Shown one piece after another: positions 1 to 7,591 of a stretch of DNA of 22,007 bases (position 1 is the first letter of the stretch; each line of letters begins with the position of its first letter). Under the pieces are notes generated by a model. It searched no databases, was not told where the DNA came from, and was given only the letters and a program-made list of their open reading frames with translations. The stretch is from Alphaproteobacteria bacterium (GTDB lineage: Bacteria > Pseudomonadota > Alphaproteobacteria > SMXP01). Location: contig JANQLI010000227.1 of assembly GCA_028280675.1 (NCBI GenBank), positions 1 to 22,007 of the forward strand, given 5' to 3'. The translations under genes were made by a program, and so were the position numbers.

Positions 1-384
1 GCTAATCTGTCAGATGCCGCCACAGCGGCTCTCAGCAATATCGCCTCGCAATTGATGACCCCGAATACTGAGAAAGAATTGACCCCCGAAGGTTGGCAAG
101 AGGTCTTTGATATTATCGAATCCGCGCCTATCGAAACCCTGGCTGCTTTAGGGCAAGCACAGGCAGAAAACCCGGAAATTAAGGCTGAAACCGAGGTCCA
201 AGCGAACATAGGGGCCGCGACTGCAACCGCCGCCCTTCAAAAAGCAGCCGCCGATCACGACAGTAATAAACCCCATAATAAAATGTTTAAACGTTTGCTG
301 TTATTAATACTGGAAGAGTATTTAAAAGGGCGTCCGGACAATCCGAGCAATAAATCTCGGGTGCAACATGCGCATTCACGCTGA
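1..384 (+). CDS. 3' end of an unidentified protein (partial)
   Basis: The reading frame is open from the first base of the window to a TGA at 382-384, so this is the C-terminal ~127 residues of a gene that starts upstream. An ATG at 52 is probably internal. The visible part is rich in Ala, Glu and Gln, has no membrane segment or catalytic motif, and ends in a basic tail after a short Leu-rich stretch (KRLLLLILEEYLKG). Reading direction and the 41-base gap to the deacetylase suggest the same operon. In other XrtA loci this place is often taken by the XrtA-associated GspA-like ATPase, but nothing visible here (no Walker motif) confirms that. Function not recognised. Confidence 0.6.
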   Translation, partial: ANLSDAATAALSNIASQLMTPNTEKELTPEGWQEVFDIIESAPIETLAALGQAQAENPEIKAETEVQANIGAATATAALQKAAADHDSNKPHNKMFKRLLLLILEEYLKGRPDNPSNKSRVQHAHSR

Positions 385-425
385 GGCCAAGGGCCCCGTT
401 AATCAATAACGCGAAAGCAATCGTA

Positions 426-1328
426 ATGAAACCGCCAAGCTTCATTCCGAAAGACATCATGCCCATACAACGTGGACAGCCCATCGTGAATGCGATGACT
501 GTCGATGTGGAAGACTATTTTCAGGTCCAGGCGCTGGAATCCTACTACGACAGATCCACGTGGGATTCATGTGATATACGCGTCCAAGAGAATACAGAAC
601 GCATCCTGGATCTCTTTGCGAAACATGACACGAAAGCCACCTTCTTTACCCTCGGTTGGGTTGCGGAACGGTTCCCAGCCTTAATGCGCAAGATCACCGA
701 TCAGGGGCATGAGCTCGCCAGTCATGGTATGGTCCATCAGCGCGCAGACCGCCAATCGCCGGATGAGTTTCGCAACGACATCAAACGATCAAAAGACTTG
801 TTGGAGGATACCGGCGGCACGGCAGTCAAAGGTTTCCGTGCCGCAACTTTTTCCATCGGAGATACGAATCTGTGGACCTATGATATTCTTGGCGAAGAAG
901 GTTATACGTACTCCTCAAGTATCAATCCGGTGCACCATGATCATTATGGTATGCCGCATGCGCCGCGTTTTCCGTTTTACCCAACAGGACAAAAAAGCCT
1001 GGAAGAAATACCCATCACCACCCTGGATGTGTTTGGCCACAACATCCCTTGCGGCGGTGGTGGGTATTTTCGCCTTTTGCCCTATATGTACTTCCGGTAC
1101 GCCGTGAAATCGGTCAACGGCAAGGATGGCTGGCCGTTTATGTTCTATTTCCATCCTTGGGAGATCGACCCGGACCAACCACGGCCCGAGGGTGTCGGTT
1201 TTAAATCACGCCTACGGCACTATACAAATCTTGCGCGAATGGAGCAGCGCTTGGACCGTCTGTTACGTGAGTTTGAATGGGGGCGCGTGGATGAAACATT
1301 CCTTCCACAACACGACAGCATCACGTGA
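426..1328 (+). CDS. XrtA/PEP-CTERM-type polysaccharide deacetylase (NodB fold, DUF3473-like C-terminus)
   Basis: A 300-residue carbohydrate esterase family 4 (NodB-like) protein predicted to remove N- or O-acetyl groups from the exopolysaccharide made by this locus. Visible motifs: TVDVEDYFQ (residues 25-33, metal/catalytic acids D27, E29, D30), the zinc motif HGMVH (H100 and H104), GFRAATFSI (136-144) and the C-terminal YFHPWEID (241-248), whose His and Asp are typical of the subfamily found beside exosortase A. No signal peptide is seen, so it is probably cytoplasmic or exported by an unknown route. The start at 426 has only a weak ribosome site; ATG 459 (residue 12) is an alternative just ahead of the conserved domain. 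It is followed 4 bases later by the FemAB gene. The family call is firm; the substrate is inferred. Confidence 0.93.
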   Translation: MKPPSFIPKDIMPIQRGQPIVNAMTVDVEDYFQVQALESYYDRSTWDSCDIRVQENTERILDLFAKHDTKATFFTLGWVAERFPALMRKITDQGHELASHGMVHQRADRQSPDEFRNDIKRSKDLLEDTGGTAVKGFRAATFSIGDTNLWTYDILGEEGYTYSSSINPVHHDHYGMPHAPRFPFYPTGQKSLEEIPITTLDVFGHNIPCGGGGYFRLLPYMYFRYAVKSVNGKDGWPFMFYFHPWEIDPDQPRPEGVGFKSRLRHYTNLARMEQRLDRLLREFEWGRVDETFLPQHDSIT

Positions 1329-1332
1329 AGCC

Positions 1333-2361
1333 ATGCGCATAACTGAGCTGACATCCGAAAACAAAAAGGCCTGGGACGCCTTTGTGGCGTCTGCCGATGG
1401 CGCATCTTTTTTTCACCGGAGCGCATGGCAGGAAGTGCTGGAAAAGAGCTTCGGGCATCGAACGCATTTCCTGTGCGCCGCAGATAATGGCGCCATCATG
1501 GGCGTGCTCCCTCTGACCCACATCAATAGCCGTTTATTCAGCAATGCCCTGATTTCCAATCCCTTTTGTGTCAGCGGCGGACCCGTCGCCGCCAGCAAAG
1601 ACATTGAGGAAGTGCTGCTCGCCCAAGCGGAAACAATGTCTGACTCCTTGAACGTCGATTATCTTGAGATTCGTGACTATCCATCGCAACGCCCACACTG
1701 GCATCATAAAGAAGACTTATACGCTAATTTTGAACGCCCCATCTTGGAAGACGCGGAGGAAGACCTTAAACAAATCCCGCGCAAACAACGCGCCGTGGTT
1801 CGCAAAGCATTGAAAAATGATGCGTTAGACATCACCATTGATGACACGTGCGATGATTTTTATGACCTTTACGCATTTAGCGTTCGCAATCTTGGAACGC
1901 CCGTGTTCGCCAAATCCTACATCCAAAACCTGCTCCATGCTTTTGGACAAGATGTGGATATCCTCACTGTGCGCCATCATGGACAAGCTGTCAGCTCGGT
2001 TCTGTCATTTTATCATAAGGACAAAGTCCTGCCCTATTACACGGGAAGCACATTTGACGCCCGCAAACTTGGCAGCAATGATCTGATGTACTGGAAACTG
2101 ATGCGGCATGGCCATGATCGCGGATGTCGTATTTTTGATTTTGGCCGCAGCAAGGCAGGCACCGGCCCATACAGTTTCAAAAAGAATTGGGGCTTTACAC
2201 CGCGCCCAATGGTGCAGTCGTTCTATTTAAAAGACGGGCAAGAGTTGCCTAACTTAAATCCGACGAATCCGAAATATCAGATGTTTATTAACATGTGGAA
2301 GCGCCTGCCAGTGCCAGTGGCCAACACCATCGGACCTTTTTTAATCCGCAACCTTGGTTAA
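1333..2361 (+). CDS. FemAB-like XrtA/PEP-CTERM-associated protein (GNAT fold)
   Basis: A 342-residue protein of the FemAB/GNAT type regularly found in exosortase A loci. FemAB relatives transfer amino acids from aminoacyl-tRNA to peptidoglycan precursors; in XrtA loci the acceptor is unknown. The N-terminal half starts with ITELTSENKKAWDAFV. The middle has the basic PRKQRAVVRKAL helix. The C-terminal half holds SSVLSFYHKDKVLPYYTGS and the IFDFGRSK / FKKNWGF stretch typical of FemAB-like acyltransferases. The frame stays open upstream to 1126, but that part overlaps the deacetylase gene. ATG 1333 is chosen because the conserved domain begins there and it lies 4 bases after the upstream stop; ATG 1291 is a less likely alternative. 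The stop overlaps the stop of the convergent glycosyltransferase gene. Confidence 0.9.
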   Translation: MRITELTSENKKAWDAFVASADGASFFHRSAWQEVLEKSFGHRTHFLCAADNGAIMGVLPLTHINSRLFSNALISNPFCVSGGPVAASKDIEEVLLAQAETMSDSLNVDYLEIRDYPSQRPHWHHKEDLYANFERPILEDAEEDLKQIPRKQRAVVRKALKNDALDITIDDTCDDFYDLYAFSVRNLGTPVFAKSYIQNLLHAFGQDVDILTVRHHGQAVSSVLSFYHKDKVLPYYTGSTFDARKLGSNDLMYWKLMRHGHDRGCRIFDFGRSKAGTGPYSFKKNWGFTPRPMVQSFYLKDGQELPNLNPTNPKYQMFINMWKRLPVPVANTIGPFLIRNLG

Positions 2362-3551
2362 AGCCGCAGCATCCCGTCCAGTGGCGCGAGAACCTGCTCC
2401 CAGGAATAGGCCTCCAGAATGCGTTGCCGGGCAGCCTGCCCCATCGTTTCGCCAAGCGCAGTGCCGCAAACCTTCTCCACGTCTTTGACAAACGCGTCCG
2501 CTGATGACGCCACCAACACCTCTGCACCGTGATGCACCTCAAGACCCTCAATCCCTTGCGGCGTTGTCACCACAGGGCGCGCCATCGCCATGCCTTCAAG
2601 CACTTTGTTTTGAATCCCCCTGGCGATCCGCATTGGCGCAACAACCACAGACGCATGGGCAATATAGGGACGCACATCCGCAACCCGGCCCGTCACTGTG
2701 ATGCCTTGCCGCGCCGCGAGAGCCTGCACCTTTGGATCAGGATGCGCGCCGACAATATAAAATTCCGCCGTCGGTTGGGTTTTCTGCAGCTCTGGCAAAA
2801 TCTCATCGGCAAACCACAGCACCGCATCGACATTCGGCCAATAATTCATGGTCCCAGTAAACACAAACACAGGCGCACCATCCCGATACGGGTTTACAAA
2901 ATCCCCCGGCGCAAACTCATTGCTATTCACCCCATTGGGCAGCGTTCGTGCCCGCGTTGCGCTTTCCGGTGCCAGGGTACGGAAAAGCGCTGTCTCCGGT
3001 TCCGAAACAAAGGTGCAGGCTTTTGCATCCCGCGCGGCTTTGCGATCAAAGGCAAGGAGCGTGCGTGCTTCACGCCGATAAATCCAACGCATCGGCAAGG
3101 CACTGGTCTCTGCATATTGCGTCCATTTATCTGAATCGACATCGACAAAATCGAGGACGTAATGGGAAAGCCCCGATTCCGGCCTGACATATTGCGCCAT
3201 CGCACTGGAATAGACGACCACTGAGGATGGGCGAACAGTTTTGATCACCTTGGACACCCAGTCATGCATCGGCTTTTGATTATAAATAAGCTCCGTCATC
3301 GATTTTGGGCCAAGTAATTGAAAAGCCGCCTTCAGACTGGAACGTTTGCGGTTGAGAGGCAGCGCTTTCACCTCGACACATATATCCTTGAGAGCATCGG
3401 CATGCTGCCAATCTTCCGGATCATCGACAAAACATCCAAGATGGATACGATAAGACTGCGCCAAACGCTTGAGCATATAGTAGGCGCGGATTTTTTCGCC
3501 TTTATTGGGCGGATAAGGCAAGCGCTGACATAAAAAAAGAAGATCATTCAT
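2358..3551 (-). CDS. TIGR03087-type XrtA/PEP-CTERM system glycosyltransferase
   Basis: A 397-residue GT-B (GT4-like) glycosyltransferase predicted to add a sugar to the lipid-linked repeat unit on the cytoplasmic side. It opens with LLFLCQRLPYPPNKGEKIR, the signature start of the exosortase-associated subfamily (TIGR03087, from memory). The donor-sugar half has FTGTMNYWPNVDAVLWF (residues 231-247), VGAHPDPKVQ and GRVADVRPYIAHA. The nucleotide-sugar motif region is PMRIARGIQNKVLEGMAMARP, with E319 as the conserved acid. It is the only region 1 gene on the minus strand; it converges on the FemAB gene and diverges from exosortase A, so it must use its own promoter in 3552-3735. Length is normal for the family. 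Sugar specificity cannot be read from sequence. Confidence 0.92.
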   Translation of the reverse strand: MNDLLFLCQRLPYPPNKGEKIRAYYMLKRLAQSYRIHLGCFVDDPEDWQHADALKDICVEVKALPLNRKRSSLKAAFQLLGPKSMTELIYNQKPMHDWVSKVIKTVRPSSVVVYSSAMAQYVRPESGLSHYVLDFVDVDSDKWTQYAETSALPMRWIYRREARTLLAFDRKAARDAKACTFVSEPETALFRTLAPESATRARTLPNGVNSNEFAPGDFVNPYRDGAPVFVFTGTMNYWPNVDAVLWFADEILPELQKTQPTAEFYIVGAHPDPKVQALAARQGITVTGRVADVRPYIAHASVVVAPMRIARGIQNKVLEGMAMARPVVTTPQGIEGLEVHHGAEVLVASSADAFVKDVEKVCGTALGETMGQAARQRILEAYSWEQVLAPLDGMLRL

Positions 3552-3735
3552 TCTCGATCAACACCTTCACTTTAAAATCTCGCACCATGGATTGCCGGTG
3601 TATTCGCAGATCTTGTGCATAAACCCCGTACACCGCGATCTCAGCGGTCTGCAGTAGGTATATGTTAAGAATAATAGTGGACTAGTTAACGAAATACCTT
3701 AAGCATTGATGAAAATGCATATTTTTGGAGGCATC
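3552..3735. promoter_or_regulatory. divergent intergenic region between glycosyltransferase and exosortase A genes
   Basis: These 184 bases must hold the promoter of the minus-strand glycosyltransferase and probably that of exosortase A. An A+T-rich stretch with TATGTT and AATAAT-like hexamers (about 3660-3676) could serve as a -10 for the plus strand, but no convincing -35 partner is visible. A sigma-54-like GG...GC arrangement on the minus strand near 3582-3596 is one base too long to accept. Exact promoters cannot be placed by eye. Confidence 0.4.
3727..3731 (+). promoter_or_regulatory. GGAGG ribosome binding site deciding the exosortase A start
   Basis: GGAGG sits four bases before an in-frame TTG at 3736 and lies inside the reading frame if any of the upstream starts (3706, 3709, 3715) is used. 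The upstream ATGs have no purine-rich site at the right distance. This favours the TTG start, although the spacing is slightly short. Confidence 0.5.
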
Positions 3736-5319
3736 TTGACGAACCCCTCGCCAGAGTCCAGCGTTCAACGATCCGGGTCTGCCGCATCAGTGGTGCGGTG
3801 GGACAGCCCATGGGGATTTGCCCTGCTGAGTTTCGGCGTCAGCTTCCTGCTTTTTGTGTTCGTCTTTCGCGACCCCATCGGGGACGCGGTGTGGTTATGG
3901 AGCAACCGCTCCACCTATAATCATTGCTTTTTGATCATCCCGATCTCCCTATATTTGTTGTGGGAAGAACGGCATGATTTCTTTGCAAAAATACCGCAGC
4001 CCTCTTTTTGGGGACTCGGCGTTCTCGCTGTCTTTCTTGTCCTCTGGGCCCTCGCAGCCACCGCCAATATTTTAGAAGGAGAGCATATTGCCCTTGTTGG
4101 CCTCTTACAGGGTCTTTTGCTGACAATCTTTGGCGCCGATATTTATAAGCGTCACTGGCTGGCCTTTTGTTATTTATGGCTATTGGTGCCAAGCGGTGAA
4201 TTTGTGCTGCCAATGCTGCGCACTCTGGCGGCATTACAGTCGGAATGGCTTTTAGAGATCGCGCAAATTCCAGTCTATCTTGAGAATTACACACTTGAAA
4301 CGCCGACAGGGCGCTATTTTGTGGCAGATGGGTGCGCCGGATTGAACTTTTTACTGAGCGCCGTCGCCCTCACACCCATATACGGCATGTTGATGTATCG
4401 CGGGTGGACCAAACGCCTGGTTGCGCTTGGTCTGATGATCGTGATTGCCATTATCGCCAACGCCGTACGTATTTTTCTGATCATCGCGCTTGCAGAATAT
4501 TCGGATAAACAAATCGACATTGTGGACGATCATATCGTGTATGGGTGGGGATTCTTCGCCATCATCCTATTGATCATGGGATATATTGGTTACCGCTTTG
4601 CAGATCAAATAGAGGCCCCAGTACAGCAGCTTACAATCAGCACAAAACGTGACACCCTGCAACGAAAGCGCATCATTAGTGGGACCGCAGCTCTTATTCT
4701 TATGTTGAGTGTTTCGACGTATGTGACATCTTTGCAAGGCAGTGCGCCACAAGGGACATTGTCCCTGCCATGGCCAGACAATCATCAAGGATGGCAGAAA
4801 CGCACATCACCTCTGTCATGGCAACTTGGCTCTCCGAATGCAGACTATGAGACGACCACGGGCTATATCAAAGATGGTGATGACGTGATCATGTCCATCG
4901 CCTATTTCTGGTATCAAGATGACGGTCATGAACTCCTCAGCAGCCAACATCAGATCGACCGGCCGGGATACTGGACCATCAAAAAGCAAACACCTATGAA
5001 CATCCTGATTGACAATCAATCTTTGCCGGTGATTGAAACAATCCTGCAAGGGCCGCAAGCAGAACGTATTGTCTGGCATAGCTATTGGATTGGCGGCACG
5101 TTCACAAACAGTAAAGTGACAGGCATCGCCCAACAAGTGCTGCAAACACTGACGCAAGGGGAAACACGATCGGCAATCGTTAGCTTCTCAACCCATGCGC
5201 AAGATGACCGCGGTTACGCCCGCGACCGGCTGCGAGCATTTCTGTCATCAGGCTTTCCCTATACACGCCTTCTGGAAGATGTCGCGCAAGACTCACCAAT
5301 CATGAAGGCATCACAATAA
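3736..5319 (+). CDS. xrtA: exosortase A fused to EpsI domain
   Basis: A 527-residue integral membrane cysteine protease/transpeptidase that cleaves the C-terminal PEP-CTERM sorting signal of exported proteins. The N-terminal ~300 residues are multi-helical and contain the three exosortase catalytic residues in order: Cys200 in ADGCAGLNF, Arg245 in NAVRIFLI and His266 in DDHIVYGWG. From about residue 325 to the end is a soluble EpsI-like (DUF3485) domain with LPWPDNHQGW, SIAYFWYQDDG and IVWHSYWIGG. The start is uncertain: ATGs at 3709 and 3715 and a TTG at 3706 lie in frame, but none has a ribosome site. TTG 3736 follows GGAGG (3727-3731) by four bases and is preferred. The stop is 3 bases from the amidotransferase start, so the two are probably co-translated. 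The family call is firm. Confidence 0.95.
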   Translation: MTNPSPESSVQRSGSAASVVRWDSPWGFALLSFGVSFLLFVFVFRDPIGDAVWLWSNRSTYNHCFLIIPISLYLLWEERHDFFAKIPQPSFWGLGVLAVFLVLWALAATANILEGEHIALVGLLQGLLLTIFGADIYKRHWLAFCYLWLLVPSGEFVLPMLRTLAALQSEWLLEIAQIPVYLENYTLETPTGRYFVADGCAGLNFLLSAVALTPIYGMLMYRGWTKRLVALGLMIVIAIIANAVRIFLIIALAEYSDKQIDIVDDHIVYGWGFFAIILLIMGYIGYRFADQIEAPVQQLTISTKRDTLQRKRIISGTAALILMLSVSTYVTSLQGSAPQGTLSLPWPDNHQGWQKRTSPLSWQLGSPNADYETTTGYIKDGDDVIMSIAYFWYQDDGHELLSSQHQIDRPGYWTIKKQTPMNILIDNQSLPVIETILQGPQAERIVWHSYWIGGTFTNSKVTGIAQQVLQTLTQGETRSAIVSFSTHAQDDRGYARDRLRAFLSSGFPYTRLLEDVAQDSPIMKASQ

Positions 5320-5322
5320 GGC

Positions 5323-7209
5323 ATGTGCGGTCTCGTCGGCATATTTGACCCATCAGGACCATCGACAATCGATCAGGGTCTTCTCAAGCGGATGAATGAT
5401 ACGCTGGAACATCGCGGCCCAGATGGGGAGGGACTCCATGTCGAGGCTGGTCTGGGTCTCGGCCATCGCCGCCTTTCCATTATTGATCTTGCTGGCGGAC
5501 ACCAACCGATGTCCAACGCAGATGGCGACATCACCATTGTCTTTAACGGTGAAATCTATAACTTCCCCGCTTTACGCGAAGAACTGATTGCGCTTGGCTA
5601 CCAGTTCAGCACCCATTGCGACACGGAAGTGATTATTCATGGATGGCATGCTTGGGGGACAAAATGCATTGACCGCTTACGCGGCATGTTCGCCTTTGCC
5701 CTTTGGGACCGGCGCAGCGAAACGCTAACTCTCTGCCGGGACCGGCTTGGCAAGAAGCCACTTTACTATGCAGAGTTACCAAATAAGCAGATCATTTTCG
5801 GGTCTGAGCTCAAAGCCCTCCGCACCCATCCTGCATTATCACAAAAAATCGATCCCCGTGCAGTGGATGATTATTTTGCCTATGGCTATATCCCCGATCC
5901 AAAGACCATCTATCAAGGCGTGTTTAAACTGCCGCCAGCCCATTCATTGACACTGAGCCGCACCGCCGCACCGCAACTGGCAGCCTATTGGGATGTCCCC
6001 TTTGCGCCAACGGTGTATCAAGACGAACAGGAAGCATGTGACGATCTGATTGCGCGCCTCAAAGAGGCGACACAGATGCGTATGATATCCGATGTACCGC
6101 TCGGCGCGTTTCTCTCAGGCGGTGTGGATTCAAGTGGTGTCGTCGCCATGATGGCGTCGGACAATCCCGAGCCTATCAACACATTCTCCATCGCCTTTCA
6201 GCACAAAGACTATGATGAAAGCGTCTATGCCGATGAGCTGGCAACACGCTATCGCACCAATCATGTGAAACGCACATTAGATCCGAATGATCTCAGTATC
6301 TTGGATCACCTTGCAGGAATTTATGATGAACCGTTCGGCGACAGTTCGGCCCTGCCAACATACCGCGTCTGCGCCGAAGCGCGCCAGCATGTGACGGTCT
6401 GCCTTTCTGGCGATGGCGGCGATGAACTTTTTGCGGGGTATCGCCGTTATCTTTGGCATGTAAAAGAAGCCCATCTCCGCAGTTTGATGCCACGCAGCAT
6501 CCGCAAACCCCTGTTCGGCGCTTTAGCAGCCCTCTACCCAAAACTCGATTGGGCGCCGCGTATGTTCCGGGCAAAAACAACGTTTCACGAATTGTCATTG
6601 GAAGAGGATCTCGCCTTTTTCCATAGCATATCCGTGATACCGGACACATTGCGCCAACAAATCTTTAGCCAGTCCTTCACATCAACCCTGGATGGATACG
6701 ACGCCTCAGATCTTGTCCGCGACCATATGGGCGCCGCCAATACGGATGATGTGCTTGCGGCTGCTCAGTATACGGATTTCAAACTTTGGTTGGCTGGGGG
6801 AATCTTAACCAAAGTCGATCGCGCCAGCATGGCCAGTTCTCTTGAAGTGCGCGCGCCACTTCTTGATCATGTTCTTGCAGAATGGGCGATCAATCTCCCT
6901 GCGGCACTCAAATTACATGGCACGTCCGGGAAGCATATTCTGAAACGCGCCTTAGAGCCCTATGTTCCACACCATACGCTCTATCGTCCAAAGCAAGGGT
7001 TTTCAATGCCGCTGGCAGATTGGTTCCAAAAAGATTTAGCAACTCATGTAAAAAAAGCGGTGTCGGACCCACACTTGCTGGATACAGGGTTTTTTGACGC
7101 AGAAACGTTAAATCGTTTAGTGCAAGAACATCAATCGAAACAGCGGGATCATAGTCCTGCCCTATGGCTGATTTTGATGTTTCAGTCTTTCCTCAGAACG
7201 CAGACTTAA
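5323..7209 (+). CDS. XrtA/PEP-CTERM system amidotransferase (asparagine synthase-like)
   Basis: A 628-residue class II glutamine amidotransferase related to asparagine synthase B, of the subfamily tied to exosortase A loci. The N-terminal glutaminase domain begins MCGLVGIFD with the nucleophile Cys2 after Met removal, and shows HRRLSIIDL and FNGEIYNF. The C-terminal synthase domain has the ATP pyrophosphatase loop FLSGGVDSSG (residues 263-272) followed by the SGDGGDELFAGY motif. It presumably amidates a carboxylated sugar or precursor of the exopolysaccharide (inference; the true substrate is unknown). The gene starts 3 bases after xrtA, so it is probably in the same transcript. Asparagine synthesis itself cannot be excluded from sequence, but the neighbourhood argues against it. 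Confidence 0.93.
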   Translation: MCGLVGIFDPSGPSTIDQGLLKRMNDTLEHRGPDGEGLHVEAGLGLGHRRLSIIDLAGGHQPMSNADGDITIVFNGEIYNFPALREELIALGYQFSTHCDTEVIIHGWHAWGTKCIDRLRGMFAFALWDRRSETLTLCRDRLGKKPLYYAELPNKQIIFGSELKALRTHPALSQKIDPRAVDDYFAYGYIPDPKTIYQGVFKLPPAHSLTLSRTAAPQLAAYWDVPFAPTVYQDEQEACDDLIARLKEATQMRMISDVPLGAFLSGGVDSSGVVAMMASDNPEPINTFSIAFQHKDYDESVYADELATRYRTNHVKRTLDPNDLSILDHLAGIYDEPFGDSSALPTYRVCAEARQHVTVCLSGDGGDELFAGYRRYLWHVKEAHLRSLMPRSIRKPLFGALAALYPKLDWAPRMFRAKTTFHELSLEEDLAFFHSISVIPDTLRQQIFSQSFTSTLDGYDASDLVRDHMGAANTDDVLAAAQYTDFKLWLAGGILTKVDRASMASSLEVRAPLLDHVLAEWAINLPAALKLHGTSGKHILKRALEPYVPHHTLYRPKQGFSMPLADWFQKDLATHVKKAVSDPHLLDTGFFDAETLNRLVQEHQSKQRDHSPALWLILMFQSFLRTQT

Positions 7210-7246
7210 TGTTTGTCAAAACGATTTTAAGATTCAGATCATTGTT

Positions 7247-7269
7247 CTGACATGGTTAACACATGTCAG
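7247..7269. terminator. perfect 8-bp inverted repeat downstream of the amidotransferase gene
   Basis: CTGACATG (7247-7254), a 7-base loop GTTAACA, then CATGTCAG (7262-7269). It lies 38 bases after the amidotransferase stop in a convergent gap. There is no T-run after it, so it is not a classic intrinsic terminator. It may be a factor-dependent terminator, an mRNA 3'-end stabiliser or an operator. Confidence 0.4.
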
Positions 7270-7309
7270 TCTCACACAAATGATAGTCGTTAAATCAAAT
7301 GCGATATAA

Positions 7310-7348
7310 TGCGTCTCAAAACAGTGTACTGTAGTGCAACAAGACGCA
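7310..7348. repeat. nested inverted repeats in the convergent gap
   Basis: An outer 7-bp dyad, TGCGTCT (7310-7316) with AGACGCA (7342-7348), encloses an inner perfect dyad ACAGT-GT-ACTGT (7321-7332). It directly abuts the stop codon of the minus-strand small membrane protein gene and would fold on either strand. A role as a bidirectional transcription end is plausible but unproven, as no T-run is present. Confidence 0.45.
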
Positions 7349-7519
7349 CTAAGCGATAAGCCGTTCCACAAAAAGATAAATCGCCGCCCAGCCGATCCCA
7401 GATAAGGTTATCCATATTGCGCCAGCCGCTCGCAATGAGAGCCTGCCATCGTGCTGATCATCAAGGGAATATGTATCGGCAGAGGAAGAAAGAGTACGCA
7501 TTCTTGGAACAATAAACAT
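7349..7519 (-). CDS. small single-helix membrane protein, unknown function
   Basis: A 56-residue protein with a polar N-terminus (MFIVPRMRTLSSSADTYSL, then an Asp/His-rich stretch) and one C-terminal transmembrane helix (about residues 31-53) ending in LFVERLIA. The ATG at 7519 is preferred because AAAGGA precedes it by about 10 bases on the minus strand. The frame also runs up to an ATG at 7591 immediately after the stop of the upstream glycosyltransferase (TGAATG), which would give 80 residues and translational coupling, but that start has no ribosome site. It lies in the same direction and just downstream of the glycosyltransferase, so it is probably co-transcribed. It has no PEP-CTERM motif. 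Likely tail-anchored; function not recognised. Confidence 0.55.
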   Translation of the reverse strand: MFIVPRMRTLSSSADTYSLDDQHDGRLSLRAAGAIWITLSGIGWAAIYLFVERLIA

Positions 7520-7591
7520 TACAATTTTGTCCTTTAGAAATCTCAGACTTTGAATGCTAAAGGGGCTATGTAAACAAACGTTTAACGTCAT

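Noticed and set aside
287..484. Minus-strand frame whose internal part resembles a signal peptide
   Set aside because: It overlaps the end of the partial gene and the start of the deacetylase gene on the other strand, has no good ribosome site, and has no continuation.
1126..1332. Upstream extension of the FemAB frame
   Set aside because: It is out-of-frame overlap with the deacetylase gene, and the conserved FemAB domain begins at the ATG at 1333.
2529..3134. Long plus-strand frame opposite the glycosyltransferase gene
   Set aside because: Antisense to a well-conserved glycosyltransferase, with low-complexity Arg/His-rich content and no family features.
3582..3598. Minus-strand GG...GC pair upstream of the TIGR03087-type glycosyltransferase
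   Set aside because: The offset is one base longer than sigma-54 allows.
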